The translations under genes and the position numbers were made by a program. The notes under the pieces were generated by a model. The model was not told where the DNA came from. It ran no database searches and saw only the letters and a list, made by a program, of their open reading frames with translations. Shown here piece by piece: positions 1-8,385 of a DNA stretch of 44,450 nt. The stretch comes from Carboxylicivirga marina (GTDB lineage: Bacteria; Bacteroidota; Bacteroidia; Bacteroidales; Marinilabiliaceae). Each line of letters begins with the position of its first letter. Position 1 is the stretch's first letter. The stretch is taken from positions 1 to 44,450 of the forward strand of contig NZ_JAENRR010000041.1 in NCBI RefSeq assembly GCF_016612505.1. Direction: 5' to 3'.

Positions 1-290
1 TTTCGGCTGATTTTATCGCCTGAAAATACTAATACACATCTGTATGTCAAAGTTTTAATTTATAGAAGTCCCCTTAAATACTTTGATCGAATTAGGTACA
101 TCTACGAGATAAAAAGAAATTGCCCTCTCAAGGGAAAGAGAGGGCAAGTAGAATGTATGAATCGGGAAACCATAAAGATTTACAGTCGCAAAACTATTGG
201 CTTTTAACATCTTTTAGAAATATTGCATTGGTAGTTTTATGGTACATCTGTGTTTTTTAAGTTATTTTTACATTAACCAAATTCACAGCC
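1..290. other. Intergenic left edge, no gene seen
   Basis: No convincing reading frame is present before the first gene. The only clear structure is the hairpin at 121-146, listed separately. A short TACATCT motif recurs near 34, 99 and 243, but I could not tie it to a function. The stretch probably holds the end of an upstream transcript plus the promoter region of the PAS regulator at 291. Confidence 0.5.
111..146 (-). terminator. Hairpin, possible terminator
   Basis: A perfect 9-bp stem pairs 121-129 (TGCCCTCTC) with 138-146, around an 8-nt loop. The A-rich stretch at 111-119 would give the U-run on the minus-strand transcript. No minus-strand gene ends just to its right, so its partner is unclear. 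It may act in both directions for a gene left of the window. Confidence 0.5.
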
Positions 291-959
291 ATGAAATACC
301 TGAACACCCAGATTTCAAACGTAATAGAAGACGAAGCCATTGTCATAGCCGAACTTAATGGACAAATTCTTTCAGGGAACCAACAAGCCTTAGACCTATA
401 CAACTACAGCTCTATCCAATCATTCAAAAAACATCATTTACGTGATTTGATGCCTGAAGATTTTGCCAATCTCTATCCCGATGAAATGACGCCGGAACAC
501 GTTAATTTTGATGGTTATTACACACATGTCTGTCGAAAAAGCAATGGTGAACTCTTTGCTTGCAAATTACACACCCACTACCAAAGTATTAATGGCAGGA
601 AATTACTGGTTGGTCATGTACAAAAAATAAATGGCGAGGTTGATATCGAAAAAATCAGACTTAAGCAAAATATAATCGTTCTGGAGCGAGAACTTAAGGC
701 CGAACGCAACAAGAACCAGAACAAAGCCTTACTCAGTTCCAGTCAACAATTATGTCAGTGTTTTCCAGTGTTGAGTAGCCACGATTTAAAAATATGCCAT
801 TACATAGCGAAGCAATATAATAGCAAGCAAATATCGGAACTATTAAACATCACTACTGATGGGGTATATGCAGCACGCAAACGCATTCGAAAAAAGTTAC
901 AACTCAAAGCTGGCGACGACTTAACAAAAACACTTATTAATTGCATCAAACATTGCTAG
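291..959 (+). CDS. PAS domain, LuxR-type HTH transcriptional regulator
   Basis: A 222-residue cytoplasmic regulator. Residues about 9-112 look like a single PAS fold (conserved pattern ending in LLVGHVQ). Residues about 119-145 are a charged heptad-like helix, probably a coiled-coil linker. Residues about 160-206 match a LuxR/GerE-type helix-turn-helix (SSHDLKICHYIAKQYNSKQI, then the recognition helix VYAARKRIRKKL). There is no receiver domain, so a ligand or redox cue sensed by the PAS domain probably controls DNA binding. Its targets are unknown. It is transcribed alone and converges on the small winged-helix gene. Domain calls are by eye; the HTH is the surer of the two. Confidence 0.75.
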   Translation: MKYLNTQISNVIEDEAIVIAELNGQILSGNQQALDLYNYSSIQSFKKHHLRDLMPEDFANLYPDEMTPEHVNFDGYYTHVCRKSNGELFACKLHTHYQSINGRKLLVGHVQKINGEVDIEKIRLKQNIIVLERELKAERNKNQNKALLSSSQQLCQCFPVLSSHDLKICHYIAKQYNSKQISELLNITTDGVYAARKRIRKKLQLKAGDDLTKTLINCIKHC

Positions 960-968
960 TTAAAACAC

Positions 969-1000
969 AAAAAAGCCTTGAAAGCAAAAACCTCCAAGAC
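969..1000 (-). terminator. Terminator after small winged-helix gene
   Basis: On the minus strand a 6-bp stem (with a G-U pair), plus-strand 995-1000 with 975-980, is followed by a U-run (plus-strand A-run 969-974). It lies directly downstream of the stop at 1022 and between two convergent genes. Confidence 0.5.
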
Positions 1001-1021
1001 TTCATTTATTTGATAATATGC

Positions 1022-1201
1022 TTACTTAGCTGGCTCCCAAAAACAGCGCTTTGGTGAAACAATTTTTGCTTCCACCTTAAGTTCCTTCATTGCTTTTTCC
1101 ACTTCTTTCTTATCAAGCTTACTTGCTTCTACAATTTCCCCTGTTCGCATTGGTTTACCAGCCTGCTTCAAGGCTTCCAATACTGCCGTTGCGTTTGACA
1201 T
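1022..1201 (-). CDS. Small winged-helix DNA-binding protein (59 aa)
   Basis: The start chosen is the ATG at 1201 (MSNATAVLEAL). A longer frame extends upstream to 1327, but it runs through the hairpin at 1284-1307 and the extra residues look non-coding. The 59 residues form one compact winged-helix unit: helix ATAVLEALKQAG, helix-turn-helix MRTGEIVEASKLDKKEVEKAMKEL, then a short wing ending in RCFWEPAK. Stand-alone domains of this size occur in Bacteroidota and archaea and are usually annotated as hypothetical or MarR-like. It probably binds DNA as a dimer. No partner gene is evident; the upstream neighbour has its own terminator. Confidence 0.65.
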   Translation of the reverse strand: MSNATAVLEALKQAGKPMRTGEIVEASKLDKKEVEKAMKELKVEAKIVSPKRCFWEPAK

Positions 1202-1280
1202 ATCCTTAATTTTAAAGTTGTAGTTTATTTTGTTGTGTATAAAGACAAGTAGTGAGCAGGATTTGTTTTTGAATTGAATT

Positions 1281-1307
1281 AAAAAGGGAGCAAAAATCAG
1301 CTCCCTT
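1281..1307 (-). terminator. Terminator after the 1336-1941 gene
   Basis: A perfect 8-bp stem (AAGGGAGC at 1284-1291 with GCTCCCTT at 1300-1307) has an 8-nt loop and is followed on the minus strand by a U-run. It separates the 1336-1941 gene from the small winged-helix gene and supports the shorter start of the latter. Confidence 0.8.
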
Positions 1308-1335
1308 AAATTTTGTATGCATAACATTGATGATA

Positions 1336-1941
1336 TTACTTAACCGTAATACCCACCTGCTCCAATACCTGACGTTCGCTTCCATGATAAAACAAGTTTA
1401 AACACTCCCGCAAGTCGCTACAGTAGGCCTTAAGTTCAGCCATTGTTTCACGCTTTTTAACCGAGGCTGCCTGTGCTTCTCCATCTTCTTTTTCGGCCAC
1501 AATTTTAAGCTGACCAATATTCATTAAATCGTCTTGCCAACCAGTTAACACATCAGTACTGATGTTTACCAACGACAGCTTTTCGGTAATAGCAGGTGTT
1601 GCCATCACAACACTCAGAGTGCGTTCAATCAGATTACTCCATTGGGCGTAGTTGCCCGGTATATCTTCATTCAGGTATACCATATTCTGCATATTAACAT
1701 CAGACTTAAAGAAATAGCGAACGGAGTGACGTAAACGCACAAAGTTATTATGTAATTCATCTTTCGCCCCATTAAACGCTTTGACCGCAGCAGTTCCTTC
1801 AGCCTTTTCTTTAGTCTGATGATTGGCAGCAAGCTTTGCGTTGGTGAACAATACCGGGCCATTGGCCAACTTTTCTTCAGTGTAGATGGGCGCAATACGG
1901 GTTTTAATAGCATCATTACTGTTAACGCCTTCAATTAACAC
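1336..1941 (-). CDS. Hypothetical protein, start uncertain, possible 5' frameshift
   Basis: A 201-residue soluble, helix-rich protein that I do not recognise. There is no signal peptide or membrane segment. The central part (KDELHNNFVRLRHSVRYFFK) and the end (CSDLRECLNLFYHGSERQ) look like amphipathic helices. The only upstream start in this frame is a GTG at 1941, and an in-frame TGA lies four codons before it. In another frame an ATG at 1979 opens a short peptide (MSQSHESQLENAEC, then stop) whose end meets the GTG. One extra base would fuse the two into a natural-looking N-terminus (ENAE-x-LIEGVN). The gene is therefore either GTG-initiated, frameshifted, or affected by a sequencing indel. 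A clear terminator follows it. Confidence 0.55.
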   Translation of the reverse strand: MLIEGVNSNDAIKTRIAPIYTEEKLANGPVLFTNAKLAANHQTKEKAEGTAAVKAFNGAKDELHNNFVRLRHSVRYFFKSDVNMQNMVYLNEDIPGNYAQWSNLIERTLSVVMATPAITEKLSLVNISTDVLTGWQDDLMNIGQLKIVAEKEDGEAQAASVKKRETMAELKAYCSDLRECLNLFYHGSERQVLEQVGITVK

Positions 1942-2533
1942 TCTGCATTTTCAAGTTGACTTTCATGTGATTGACTCATAAATAATGATTGTTTTGTGCT
2001 AAAGCATAATAAATGCATCTGCAGCTAGCAGAATGCTCTTAAAAGGCTTTAACTGGTTTGTTAAAATTGATTAATTATTTTTCAGAACGGAACGCTCTTT
2101 TCGGATGTCGTTTTAAAACCATAAAGGACGGGCAAGATGTAATCATAATAAGGATTTTATATTTAGGCAAAACGAATATATAAATTAAACTCTTACACTC
2201 CAAACGTTGGTGTAAATTCATTAAACACCATGCCTATCAACCATTATAGCAATCTACTATTTTAAATAGCTCTCCATAACCATAGAGTAGCACCCTCGAG
2301 CTATTAAACAGTAGTTATTGCGCCATAATTGCACTTTTGCAGTAGGTAATTGCACTTTTGTAGTGTTAAATCGTGCTCTCGTCATACCAAATTGCACCTC
2401 AAGCCACTAAATGGTACTCTTAAACAATTAAATGATGGTTGTGAAGGTTTGAAAAGCAGCTTATTTATATTTCATCTACAGAATAAAATAATTAAATTAA
2501 ACAAGTTGGCATTTCAATTTATTACACCCACAG
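1942..2533. other. 592-bp AT-rich intergenic region
   Basis: No supported gene. It lies between divergently transcribed genes, so it should hold both promoters. The short + frame at 2350-2544 has no domain or usage support and I reject it. The notable content is the tandem 14-bp repeat at 2326-2360 and a run of GCAC-containing near-repeats up to about 2415. Confidence 0.5.
2326..2360 (+). repeat. Tandem 14-bp repeat, possibly promoter-related
   Basis: TAATTGCACTTTTG occurs at 2326-2339 and again, identically, at 2347-2360 (period 21). A degraded third copy (AAATTGCAC) lies near 2389. The second CACTTTTG resembles the Bacteroidota -7 box with one mismatch, and a TTG sits about 21 bases upstream in the first copy. 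It could be the promoter of the membrane protein at 2534, or two operator sites. Regulatory function is inferred. Confidence 0.45.
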
Positions 2534-3484
2534 ATGAACACTAAAATAGCAGTTATCTTAAATTTCTATTTACTGTGTATTACCTATGTATATTCACAAC
2601 ATGACACTACTAAGATTATCCTCAAAGACACTATTGGCTTAAAATACATATCGCATATCAGTAATATAAAGAGCGATAGTCTATTTAAAAGTGAACCTAT
2701 AGGAAACAAAGGTAAGCTGCAGGAAAATTACCCTGTTCAATCCATAAGATCAAAGCGTGATTACAGCGATGAAAAAAACTATTTACTTTATCGTTTTTCA
2801 AAGGACTATTCTGCAAATAACATAGTTCTACCAGATACAGCTGCTGTTTACGATAAGCGTCTAATTCCTAAATTTTATATAGAGGCTGGTATCATCATTG
2901 GATTTCCAAGGAGTAAATTTCAGAGCATTGCTAATAAGAATGAATTAATAGGGTTTGGCACTGATATACTGTTTAATCCAAAGGTGAATAAGCCAAATTG
3001 GCACACGGGAATTGGTGCAGAATTCTATCCTACATTTAGAAAATCAGATAGTTGGTCTGGTGGAGATTTAAAGACTTCACAAACATTCTATACGGTTACC
3101 TTTATCAATCGTTTAAAACTATCAAAAAGCAGAGTGCTTAGTCCTTACCTAGAGCTAGGAGTAGGCATCTTTGGCTCATACACCTCTACCTTCTATCTAG
3201 ATACGACGACATCAATTGATATTGAAACTGGAGAAATTACCACGGAGAAAGATAGAGATACAATTTACAAACACAGTAAGGTAACAGCTAACTTATCACT
3301 AGGATTTGGGCTACTATTCAGCAGGAGCACCCTTGAATTCAATTACAACTTAGCCCCTAACTTCCAATATGTTAATAGAGATAATGTTACTATTATGCCA
3401 AATGAGATCATTTACAAAACAAGCGAATCACCTGTACATATGCTAGTCGTTGGCATTGCTTTTATGTTTCCCATTATAGAATAA
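2534..3484 (+). CDS. Probable outer-membrane beta-barrel protein
   Basis: A 316-residue exported protein. Residues 1-21 are a Sec signal peptide (MNTKIAVILNFYLLCITYVYSQ). Residues about 22-110 are polar, with no recognisable fold. From about residue 113 the sequence alternates hydrophobic and polar residues with aromatics (FYIEAGIIIGF, GIGAEFYPTF, YLELGVGIFGSY, SLGFGLLF, LEFNYNLAPNF), and it ends in a hydrophobic strand close to the C-terminus (HMLVVGIAFMFP). This is typical of small PorT/OmpW-like barrels of Bacteroidota. No substrate can be proposed. It stands alone, with its promoter probably in the long upstream gap. Confidence 0.6.
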   Translation: MNTKIAVILNFYLLCITYVYSQHDTTKIILKDTIGLKYISHISNIKSDSLFKSEPIGNKGKLQENYPVQSIRSKRDYSDEKNYLLYRFSKDYSANNIVLPDTAAVYDKRLIPKFYIEAGIIIGFPRSKFQSIANKNELIGFGTDILFNPKVNKPNWHTGIGAEFYPTFRKSDSWSGGDLKTSQTFYTVTFINRLKLSKSRVLSPYLELGVGIFGSYTSTFYLDTTTSIDIETGEITTEKDRDTIYKHSKVTANLSLGFGLLFSRSTLEFNYNLAPNFQYVNRDNVTIMPNEIIYKTSESPVHMLVVGIAFMFPIIE

Positions 3485-3599
3485 CATTCAGATTGAATCC
3501 TCTTGAAAATATACACCTGGTAAAAGTATAGTCAAAGAACCTTGTATATAAAGACAATCACTTCTCATCCCTCATTCCTTCCTCTCCGCTCTTTTTTAG

Positions 3600-3607
3600 T
3601 ATCTTTG
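3600..3607 (+). promoter_or_regulatory. -7 promoter box (TATCTTTG) for hisS
   Basis: Exact match to the Bacteroidota sigma-A -7 consensus TAnnTTTG, followed by CC, 39 bases before the hisS ATG. No convincing -33 TTTG is seen at the expected distance. Confidence 0.55.
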
Positions 3608-3646
3608 CCACGTTTTAAAAATTGAATAGCAAAACAATAGTTAGAT

Positions 3647-5011
3647 ATGGCTCAAAAACCAAGCATTCCAAAGGGCACAAGGGATTTTTCACCAGTGGAA
3701 ATGGTGAAACGCAATTATATATTCGATACGGTAAAATCAGTGTTTCAAAAGTATGGCTACCTGCCCATTGAAACGCCTGCCATGGAGAACCTGAGCACCC
3801 TACTTGGCAAATATGGTGAGGAAGGCGATAAGCTATTATTTAAGATTTTGAATTCGGGCGATTACCTTAAAAAGGCCGACGAAGGTTTATTGGCTGAAAA
3901 AGCTTCCAACAAAGTGATGTCACAAATTAGCGAGAAAGGCTTACGTTATGACTTAACCGTACCTTTTGCACGTTTTGTGGTACAGCACCAAAATGAGATT
4001 AGCTTCCCATTTAAGCGTTACCAGATTCAACCGGTATGGCGTGCCGACCGTCCGCAAAAAGGTCGTTACCGCGAGTTTTTCCAGTGCGATGTAGATGTGG
4101 TAGGCAGTAACTCTTTACTAAATGAGGTTGAACTGATTCAGATAGTTGATGAAGTATACCGCTTGTTGAATATCAATGTGGCTTTATTACTTAACAACCG
4201 CAAGGTATTATCAGGTATTGCTGAAATCATTGATGCATCCGATAAAATTGTAGACATCACTGTAGCCATTGATAAGCTCGATAAAATAGGTCTAGATAAG
4301 GTGAATGAAGAATTAGCTTCGAAAGGTTTATCGCAGGAAGCCATTGATACCATTCAACCTATTATCATGCTAAGTGGTTCGAATCGTGATAAGATTGCCA
4401 AGCTTCGTGAAGTATTAGCAGCGTCGGAAGTAGGACAAAAAGGAGTGGATGAATTGGAAGTGGTTCTTAACTACCTGGACACTTTAAATCTTGATTTGGA
4501 AGTTGACCTGGATTTAACCTTGGCACGCGGACTTAACTATTATACAGGGGCCATCTTTGAAGTAAAAGCCAAAGATGTGAAGATTGGCAGTATTACTGGT
4601 GGTGGACGTTACGATGACCTAACTGGCATCTTCGGACTAAAAGATGTATCCGGAGTTGGTATCTCATTTGGTGCCGACCGCATTTACGATGTGATGAACC
4701 AACTGGAGTTATTCCCTAAAGCTGATGGCGCTAAAACACGTGCCATGTTTGTTAACTTTGGTGGCGAGGATGAATTATATGCGCTACGAATCCTTAAAGA
4801 GGTTCGTCAGGCAGACATCAATGCCGAGCTATTCCCAGACTCGGTAAAGATGAAGAAGCAAATGAATTATGCCAATAAAAAGGAGATACCATTTGTACTG
4901 TTAGCCGGTGAAGAAGAGCGTAATAACAACGTGGTAACTGTTAAAAACATGGAAACAGGTGAGCAAAGTAAAGTTAGTGTTGACGAATTGATTAAAATCA
5001 TCAATATCTAA
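3647..5011 (+). CDS. hisS: Histidyl-tRNA synthetase
   Basis: Charges tRNA-His with histidine (class II synthetase, cytoplasmic homodimer). It is 454 residues long, within the usual bacterial range. The N-terminus PKGTRDFSP is characteristic. The substrate segment [11 protein letters not shown] is at 100-110, class II motif 2 ([23 protein letters not shown]) at about 122-144, the histidine-specific segment ARGLNYYTG at about 292, and GGGRYDDL at about 318. The C-terminal anticodon-binding domain begins near residue 365. The ATG follows a Bacteroidota -7 box and the gene ends in a strong terminator, so it is monocistronic. Confidence 0.97.
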   Translation: MAQKPSIPKGTRDFSPVEMVKRNYIFDTVKSVFQKYGYLPIETPAMENLSTLLGKYGEEGDKLLFKILNSGDYLKKADEGLLAEKASNKVMSQISEKGLRYDLTVPFARFVVQHQNEISFPFKRYQIQPVWRADRPQKGRYREFFQCDVDVVGSNSLLNEVELIQIVDEVYRLLNINVALLLNNRKVLSGIAEIIDASDKIVDITVAIDKLDKIGLDKVNEELASKGLSQEAIDTIQPIIMLSGSNRDKIAKLREVLAASEVGQKGVDELEVVLNYLDTLNLDLEVDLDLTLARGLNYYTGAIFEVKAKDVKIGSITGGGRYDDLTGIFGLKDVSGVGISFGADRIYDVMNQLELFPKADGAKTRAMFVNFGGEDELYALRILKEVRQADINAELFPDSVKMKKQMNYANKKEIPFVLLAGEEERNNNVVTVKNMETGEQSKVSVDELIKIINI

Positions 5012-5031
5012 TAAAGAAAATACCTAAGTTT

Positions 5032-5067
5032 GCGGGGTAAGCATCTAATTGTTTACCCCGCTTTTTT
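5032..5067 (+). terminator. hisS terminator
   Basis: A perfect 9-bp stem (GCGGGGTAA at 5032-5040, TTACCCCGC at 5053-5061) is followed by TTTTTT, 21 bases after the hisS stop. Confidence 0.9.
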
Positions 5068-5137
5068 ATGGGTCGAATATTAAAAAACAGAGATCAAGTT
5101 TTCATCTCCTTTGGAGGTGATATCCGCTGCCCCTGAG

Positions 5138-5267
5138 CAGGCGTTGCCTGTTTTGTTATGACGCAATAACACACCCCCTCTGCCTACGGCATCTCCCCAA
5201 GGGGAGAATAAACAGAAGTCAGAGTCATCTTCCCCCAGGGGAAGTGCCTGAAAGGCGATGGGGGAAG
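5138..5267. repeat. REP-like palindromic elements in inverted pair
   Basis: Two related units face each other. Unit A (5173-5207) has hairpins TGCC/GGCA (5181-5191) and TCTCCCC/GGGGAGA (5192-5207). Unit B (5229-5267), in reverse, has CTTCCCC/GGGGAAG (5229-5244) and GCCT/AGGC (5246-5256). Unit A and the reverse complement of unit B share the order C-run, GCC..GGC hairpin, CCCC..GGGG hairpin. A third small hairpin CAGGC/GCCTG is at 5138-5150. This matches REP/BIME elements spread by RAYT transposases. No RAYT gene is in the window. Confidence 0.7.
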
Positions 5268-5314
5268 TTCAGTCCATAACAAACACAATACCCAATCGAT
5301 CATTACAGTATTAT

Positions 5315-5396
5315 CTTCGTGCACCGTGCTTTAAGCACCATGCACCAGTTTTAAACCTGCACCGGGCGATAGGCACAGTGCATCATTTTAAATACC
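5315..5396. repeat. GCACC-rich degenerate repeat ahead of hutH
   Basis: About 80 bases of short near-repeats built on GTGC/GCACC and TTTTAAA, including the palindrome GTGCTTTAAGCAC (5326-5338). It ends at the hutH start codon. It crosses a spurious + frame (5258-5440) rich in His and Cys. Together with the neighbouring REP pair it makes 5138-5396 a repeat cluster. Confidence 0.5.
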
Positions 5397-6902
5397 ATGC
5401 AAAAGACATTTCAAATTTCACCAGCACCTCTATCATATGAAATTATTGAAACGATTCTTACTGAAGGCTACCACCTTGAACTATCAGACGAATCAATCAA
5501 ACGCATTGAGCATTGTAAGCAATACCTTGACAATAAAGTAGCCAATAACGATGGCCCTGTTTATGGTATTAACACCGGCTTTGGTTCACTATGCAACATC
5601 TCCATCTCTTCTGATGACTTAAGCAAGTTGCAAGAGAACCTGGTAAAAAGCCATGCCTGTGGTATTGGTCGTGAAGTACCTCGTGATGTGGTTAAGCTAA
5701 TGTTGATGTTGAAGATTCACGCCTTGAGTATTGGTAACTCTGGCGTGCAGGTACAAACCGTTCAGCGTTTATGTGATTTCTTCAACCACGGCGTTTACCC
5801 AATCGTATTCGAACAGGGTTCTTTAGGAGCATCGGGCGACTTAGCACCACTAGCACATTTATTCTTGCCTCTAATTGCCGAAGGTGAAGTACATTACAAA
5901 GGCGAGTTACGTCAGGCTGCTGATGTATTAAAAGAAAACAACTGGGAGCCAATTAAGCTAGGCGCCAAAGAAGGTTTAGCCTTATTAAACGGTACGCAGT
6001 TTATGAGCTCACATGCGGTTTACACCTTGCTTAAAGCTTTCCGCTTATCGAAATATGCCGATATGATTGCAGCTACTTCTTTAGATGCTTTTGATGGTCG
6101 TATTGAGCCTTTCTTCCCTCAGTTACATGCTGTTCGCCCTCACCCGGGTCAGATTGAAACAGCACGCAACATTAAAGCTATATTAGAAGGTAGTGAGCTG
6201 ATTACACGTGAGAAGAAGCACGTTCAGGATCCATATTCGTTCCGTTGTGTGCCACAAGTACATGGTGCCATCAAAGATGCCATCAACTACGTAGCAAACG
6301 TGGTATTAACCGAAATTAACTCAGTCACTGACAATCCAATGGTTTTTCCTGAGGATGATTTGATTGTGTCGGGTGGTAACTTCCACGGCGAGCCATTGGC
6401 ATTAGCAATGGATTTCTTATCCATTTCAATGAGTGAAATAGGCAGTATTTCAGAGCGTCGTACCTACCGATTAATCTCAGGTGAACGTGGGTTACCTGAA
6501 TTCCTTGTAGCCAACCCGGGCTTAAACAGTGGCTTTATGATTCCACAGTATTCAGCCGCATCAATTGTTAGCTTAAACAAGCAGATGGCAACACCTTCAT
6601 CAGTTGATAGTATTCCATCATCAAACGAGCAGGAAGATCATGTGAGTATGGGTGGTAATGCAGCAACCAAAGCATTAAAAATTGCTCAGAATGTAGAGCG
6701 TGTATTGGCCATGGAGTTATTCAATGCAGCACAGGCAATGGAATTCCGTCGTCCGGCGAAGACTTCGCCTTTCCTTGAAGATTTCTTAGCTCAATATCGC
6801 GAGTACGTTAGCTTCGTAAAAGAAGACAAAATCATGTACAAGGAAATTGAGAAGAGTATTGACTTCCTTCAGAATGGTAAATTCGGCGAATTTGGTGAGT
6901 AA
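5397..6902 (+). CDS. hutH: Histidine ammonia-lyase
   Basis: Converts L-histidine to trans-urocanate and ammonia, the first step of histidine breakdown, as a cytoplasmic homotetramer. It is 501 residues long, normal for the family. The MIO cofactor triad is visible as A145-S146-G147 in GSLGASGDLAPLAHL. The catalytic Tyr lies in VYGINTGFGS (about 55-64), and a histidine-selecting SHACG lies near 85. The closely related tyrosine ammonia-lyase also carries a His there, so a tyrosine substrate (flexirubin-type pigment pathways) cannot be excluded. No hutU, hutI or hutG is nearby. The ATG at 5397 directly abuts the GCACC repeat; I see no better start. A strong terminator follows. Confidence 0.88.
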   Translation: MQKTFQISPAPLSYEIIETILTEGYHLELSDESIKRIEHCKQYLDNKVANNDGPVYGINTGFGSLCNISISSDDLSKLQENLVKSHACGIGREVPRDVVKLMLMLKIHALSIGNSGVQVQTVQRLCDFFNHGVYPIVFEQGSLGASGDLAPLAHLFLPLIAEGEVHYKGELRQAADVLKENNWEPIKLGAKEGLALLNGTQFMSSHAVYTLLKAFRLSKYADMIAATSLDAFDGRIEPFFPQLHAVRPHPGQIETARNIKAILEGSELITREKKHVQDPYSFRCVPQVHGAIKDAINYVANVVLTEINSVTDNPMVFPEDDLIVSGGNFHGEPLALAMDFLSISMSEIGSISERRTYRLISGERGLPEFLVANPGLNSGFMIPQYSAASIVSLNKQMATPSSVDSIPSSNEQEDHVSMGGNAATKALKIAQNVERVLAMELFNAAQAMEFRRPAKTSPFLEDFLAQYREYVSFVKEDKIMYKEIEKSIDFLQNGKFGEFGE

Positions 6903-6933
6903 GTAAAATTGGCCCAGGCCGATAATAACATAT

Positions 6934-6983
6934 AGGATCGCATCTTTATAACTCCATTGGAAATAAGGATGCGATCCTTTTTT
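6934..6983 (+). terminator. hutH terminator
   Basis: A perfect 11-bp stem (AGGATCGCATC at 6934-6944, GATGCGATCCT at 6968-6978) with a 23-nt loop is followed by a U-run. Confidence 0.9.
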
Positions 6984-7028
6984 ATGTTTTAAACCTTGTA
7001 AATCATCTCCATACTCACTACTTATATC

Positions 7029-7061
7029 TTGATACTATCTCAAAAAAAACCACTACTTTTG
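7029..7061 (+). promoter_or_regulatory. Promoter of ychF (TTG, then TACTTTTG)
   Basis: TACTTTTG at 7054-7061 matches the Bacteroidota -7 box, followed by CA. TTG at 7029-7031 lies 22 bases upstream as a partial -33 element. The ychF ATG is 40 bases downstream. Confidence 0.6.
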
Positions 7062-7101
7062 CAGCTCAAAACAATCGAGTAACAAATTAACAGATAATAT
7101 A

Positions 7102-8202
7102 ATGGCATTACAGTGCGGAATCGTTGGCTTACCCAACGTCGGAAAATCAACTCTTTTTAATTGCTTATCAAATGCAAAAGCTCAGTCGGCAAACTTCCCA
7201 TTTTGCACCATTGAGCCAAATGTTGGTGTGATAACAGTGCCAGATGACAGATTGGTTAAACTTGAGCAGTTAGTTAATCCTCAGCGAGTGGTACCAACAA
7301 CTGTAGAGATTGTTGATATTGCCGGTTTGGTAAAAGGTGCCAGCAAAGGTGAAGGTCTTGGTAATAAGTTTTTGGCTAACATTCGCGAAACAGATGCCAT
7401 TATTCACGTATTGCGTTGCTTCGATGACGAAAACGTCACCCACGTAGATGGCTCAATCAACCCTGTCAGAGATAAGGAAATTATCGATCTAGAGCTTCAG
7501 TTTAAAGATTTAGAAACAGTTGAAGCCCGTTTACAGAAAACAGAACGCGCTGCTAAGGCCTCAAAAGATGCTGATGCGAAGAAGTTAGTTGAGGTACTTT
7601 ATCGTTACAAAGAAGCCTTTGAGAATGGAAAATCGGCTCGTACCGTTGAGTTAACTGAGCAGGAAGAAAAGGTTTCGGGCGACTTAATGCTATTAACTAA
7701 CAAGCCAGTAATGTACGTTTGCAACGTGGACGAGGATTCGGTATTGGAAGGCAATAAGCATGTTGATGCCGTACGTGAAGCAGTTAAGGATGAGAGTGCT
7801 GAAATACTAATGATTGCTGCCAAAACAGAATCAGAGATTGCAGAATTAGAGACTTTTGAAGAGCGCCAGGAATTCCTGGAGGATATGGGCTTAAAAGAAT
7901 CAGGTGTTGCTAAATTAATTCGCTCGGCATACAAATTACTTGACCTTCAGACCTACTTTACGGCAGGTGAAAAAGAAGTGCGTGCCTGGACTTTCCACCG
8001 AGGATTTTTTGCTCCTCAGGCAGCCGGTGTTATCCATACCGACTTCGAAAAAGGCTTTATTCGTGCCGAAGTAATAAAGTACGATACCTTTGTAGAGTTA
8101 GGCTCAGAATTAGCCTGTAAAGAAGCTGGTAAAATGAGTGTTGAAGGCAAAGAGTATGTTGTTCAGGATGGTGACATCATGCACTTCCGCTTTAATGTGT
8201 AA
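7102..8202 (+). CDS. ychF: Redox-regulated ribosome-associated P-loop ATPase/GTPase YchF (OLA1 family)
   Basis: A universally conserved Obg-like NTPase that binds ribosomes and, in studied homologues, prefers ATP and modulates stress responses. The 366-residue length is typical. G1 is GLPNVGKS at 9-16, G3 is [10 protein letters not shown] at about 73-82, and the family-specific [11 protein letters not shown] follows G1. The NVDE motif (about 208) replaces the usual NKxD, as expected in this family. A coiled-coil insert (about 130-170) and a C-terminal TGS domain (about 283-366) follow. It is monocistronic with its own promoter and terminator. Confidence 0.96.
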   Translation: MALQCGIVGLPNVGKSTLFNCLSNAKAQSANFPFCTIEPNVGVITVPDDRLVKLEQLVNPQRVVPTTVEIVDIAGLVKGASKGEGLGNKFLANIRETDAIIHVLRCFDDENVTHVDGSINPVRDKEIIDLELQFKDLETVEARLQKTERAAKASKDADAKKLVEVLYRYKEAFENGKSARTVELTEQEEKVSGDLMLLTNKPVMYVCNVDEDSVLEGNKHVDAVREAVKDESAEILMIAAKTESEIAELETFEERQEFLEDMGLKESGVAKLIRSAYKLLDLQTYFTAGEKEVRAWTFHRGFFAPQAAGVIHTDFEKGFIRAEVIKYDTFVELGSELACKEAGKMSVEGKEYVVQDGDIMHFRFNV

Positions 8203-8256
8203 TTTAGACTTTAGACCGCGAACAAGTTCGCTTATAGAAGCTAGACAATAGAAATA
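8203..8256. repeat. Degenerate TAGAC-type repeats with small palindrome
   Basis: Short near-repeats (TTTAGACTTTAGAC, then AGAAGCTAGACAATAGAA) surround the palindromic hairpin GCGAAC/GTTCGC. Similar TTAGAC-rich DNA lies at about 42066-42100. It is probably a decayed dispersed repeat. Confidence 0.4.
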
Positions 8257-8257
8257 C

Positions 8258-8283
8258 AAAAGCCCGGCAAACGCTGGGCTTTT
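8258..8283 (+). terminator. ychF terminator
   Basis: An 8-bp stem with one G-U pair (AGCCCGGC at 8261-8268, GCTGGGCT at 8273-8280), flanked by A and T runs that lengthen the stem. It could also work on the minus strand. Confidence 0.8.
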
Positions 8284-8292
8284 GATGTATAA

Positions 8293-8313
8293 TAAACTTC
8301 TAAACTTCTAAAC
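8293..8313. repeat. 8-bp tandem repeat
   Basis: TAAACTTC is repeated about two and a half times. It is a simple microsatellite-like run with no assigned role. Confidence 0.6.
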
Positions 8314-8385
8314 TCATCAAGCGATTCTCATTTTATTTTGATAGTTCTACAAATCTGTCATTCAACAGTTCATCAATTTGATCAT

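Noticed and set aside
1202-1327. 42-residue N-terminal extension of the small winged-helix protein
   Set aside because: It would run through a strong terminator hairpin; the ATG at 1201 gives a complete domain.
2350-2544. 64-residue + frame in the gap before the barrel protein
   Set aside because: No domain, composition unlike coding sequence, lies across the tandem repeat and overlaps the real start at 2534.
5258-5440. 60-residue + frame rich in His and Cys ahead of hutH
   Set aside because: It is the translation of the REP and GCACC repeats and overlaps the hutH start; no independent support.
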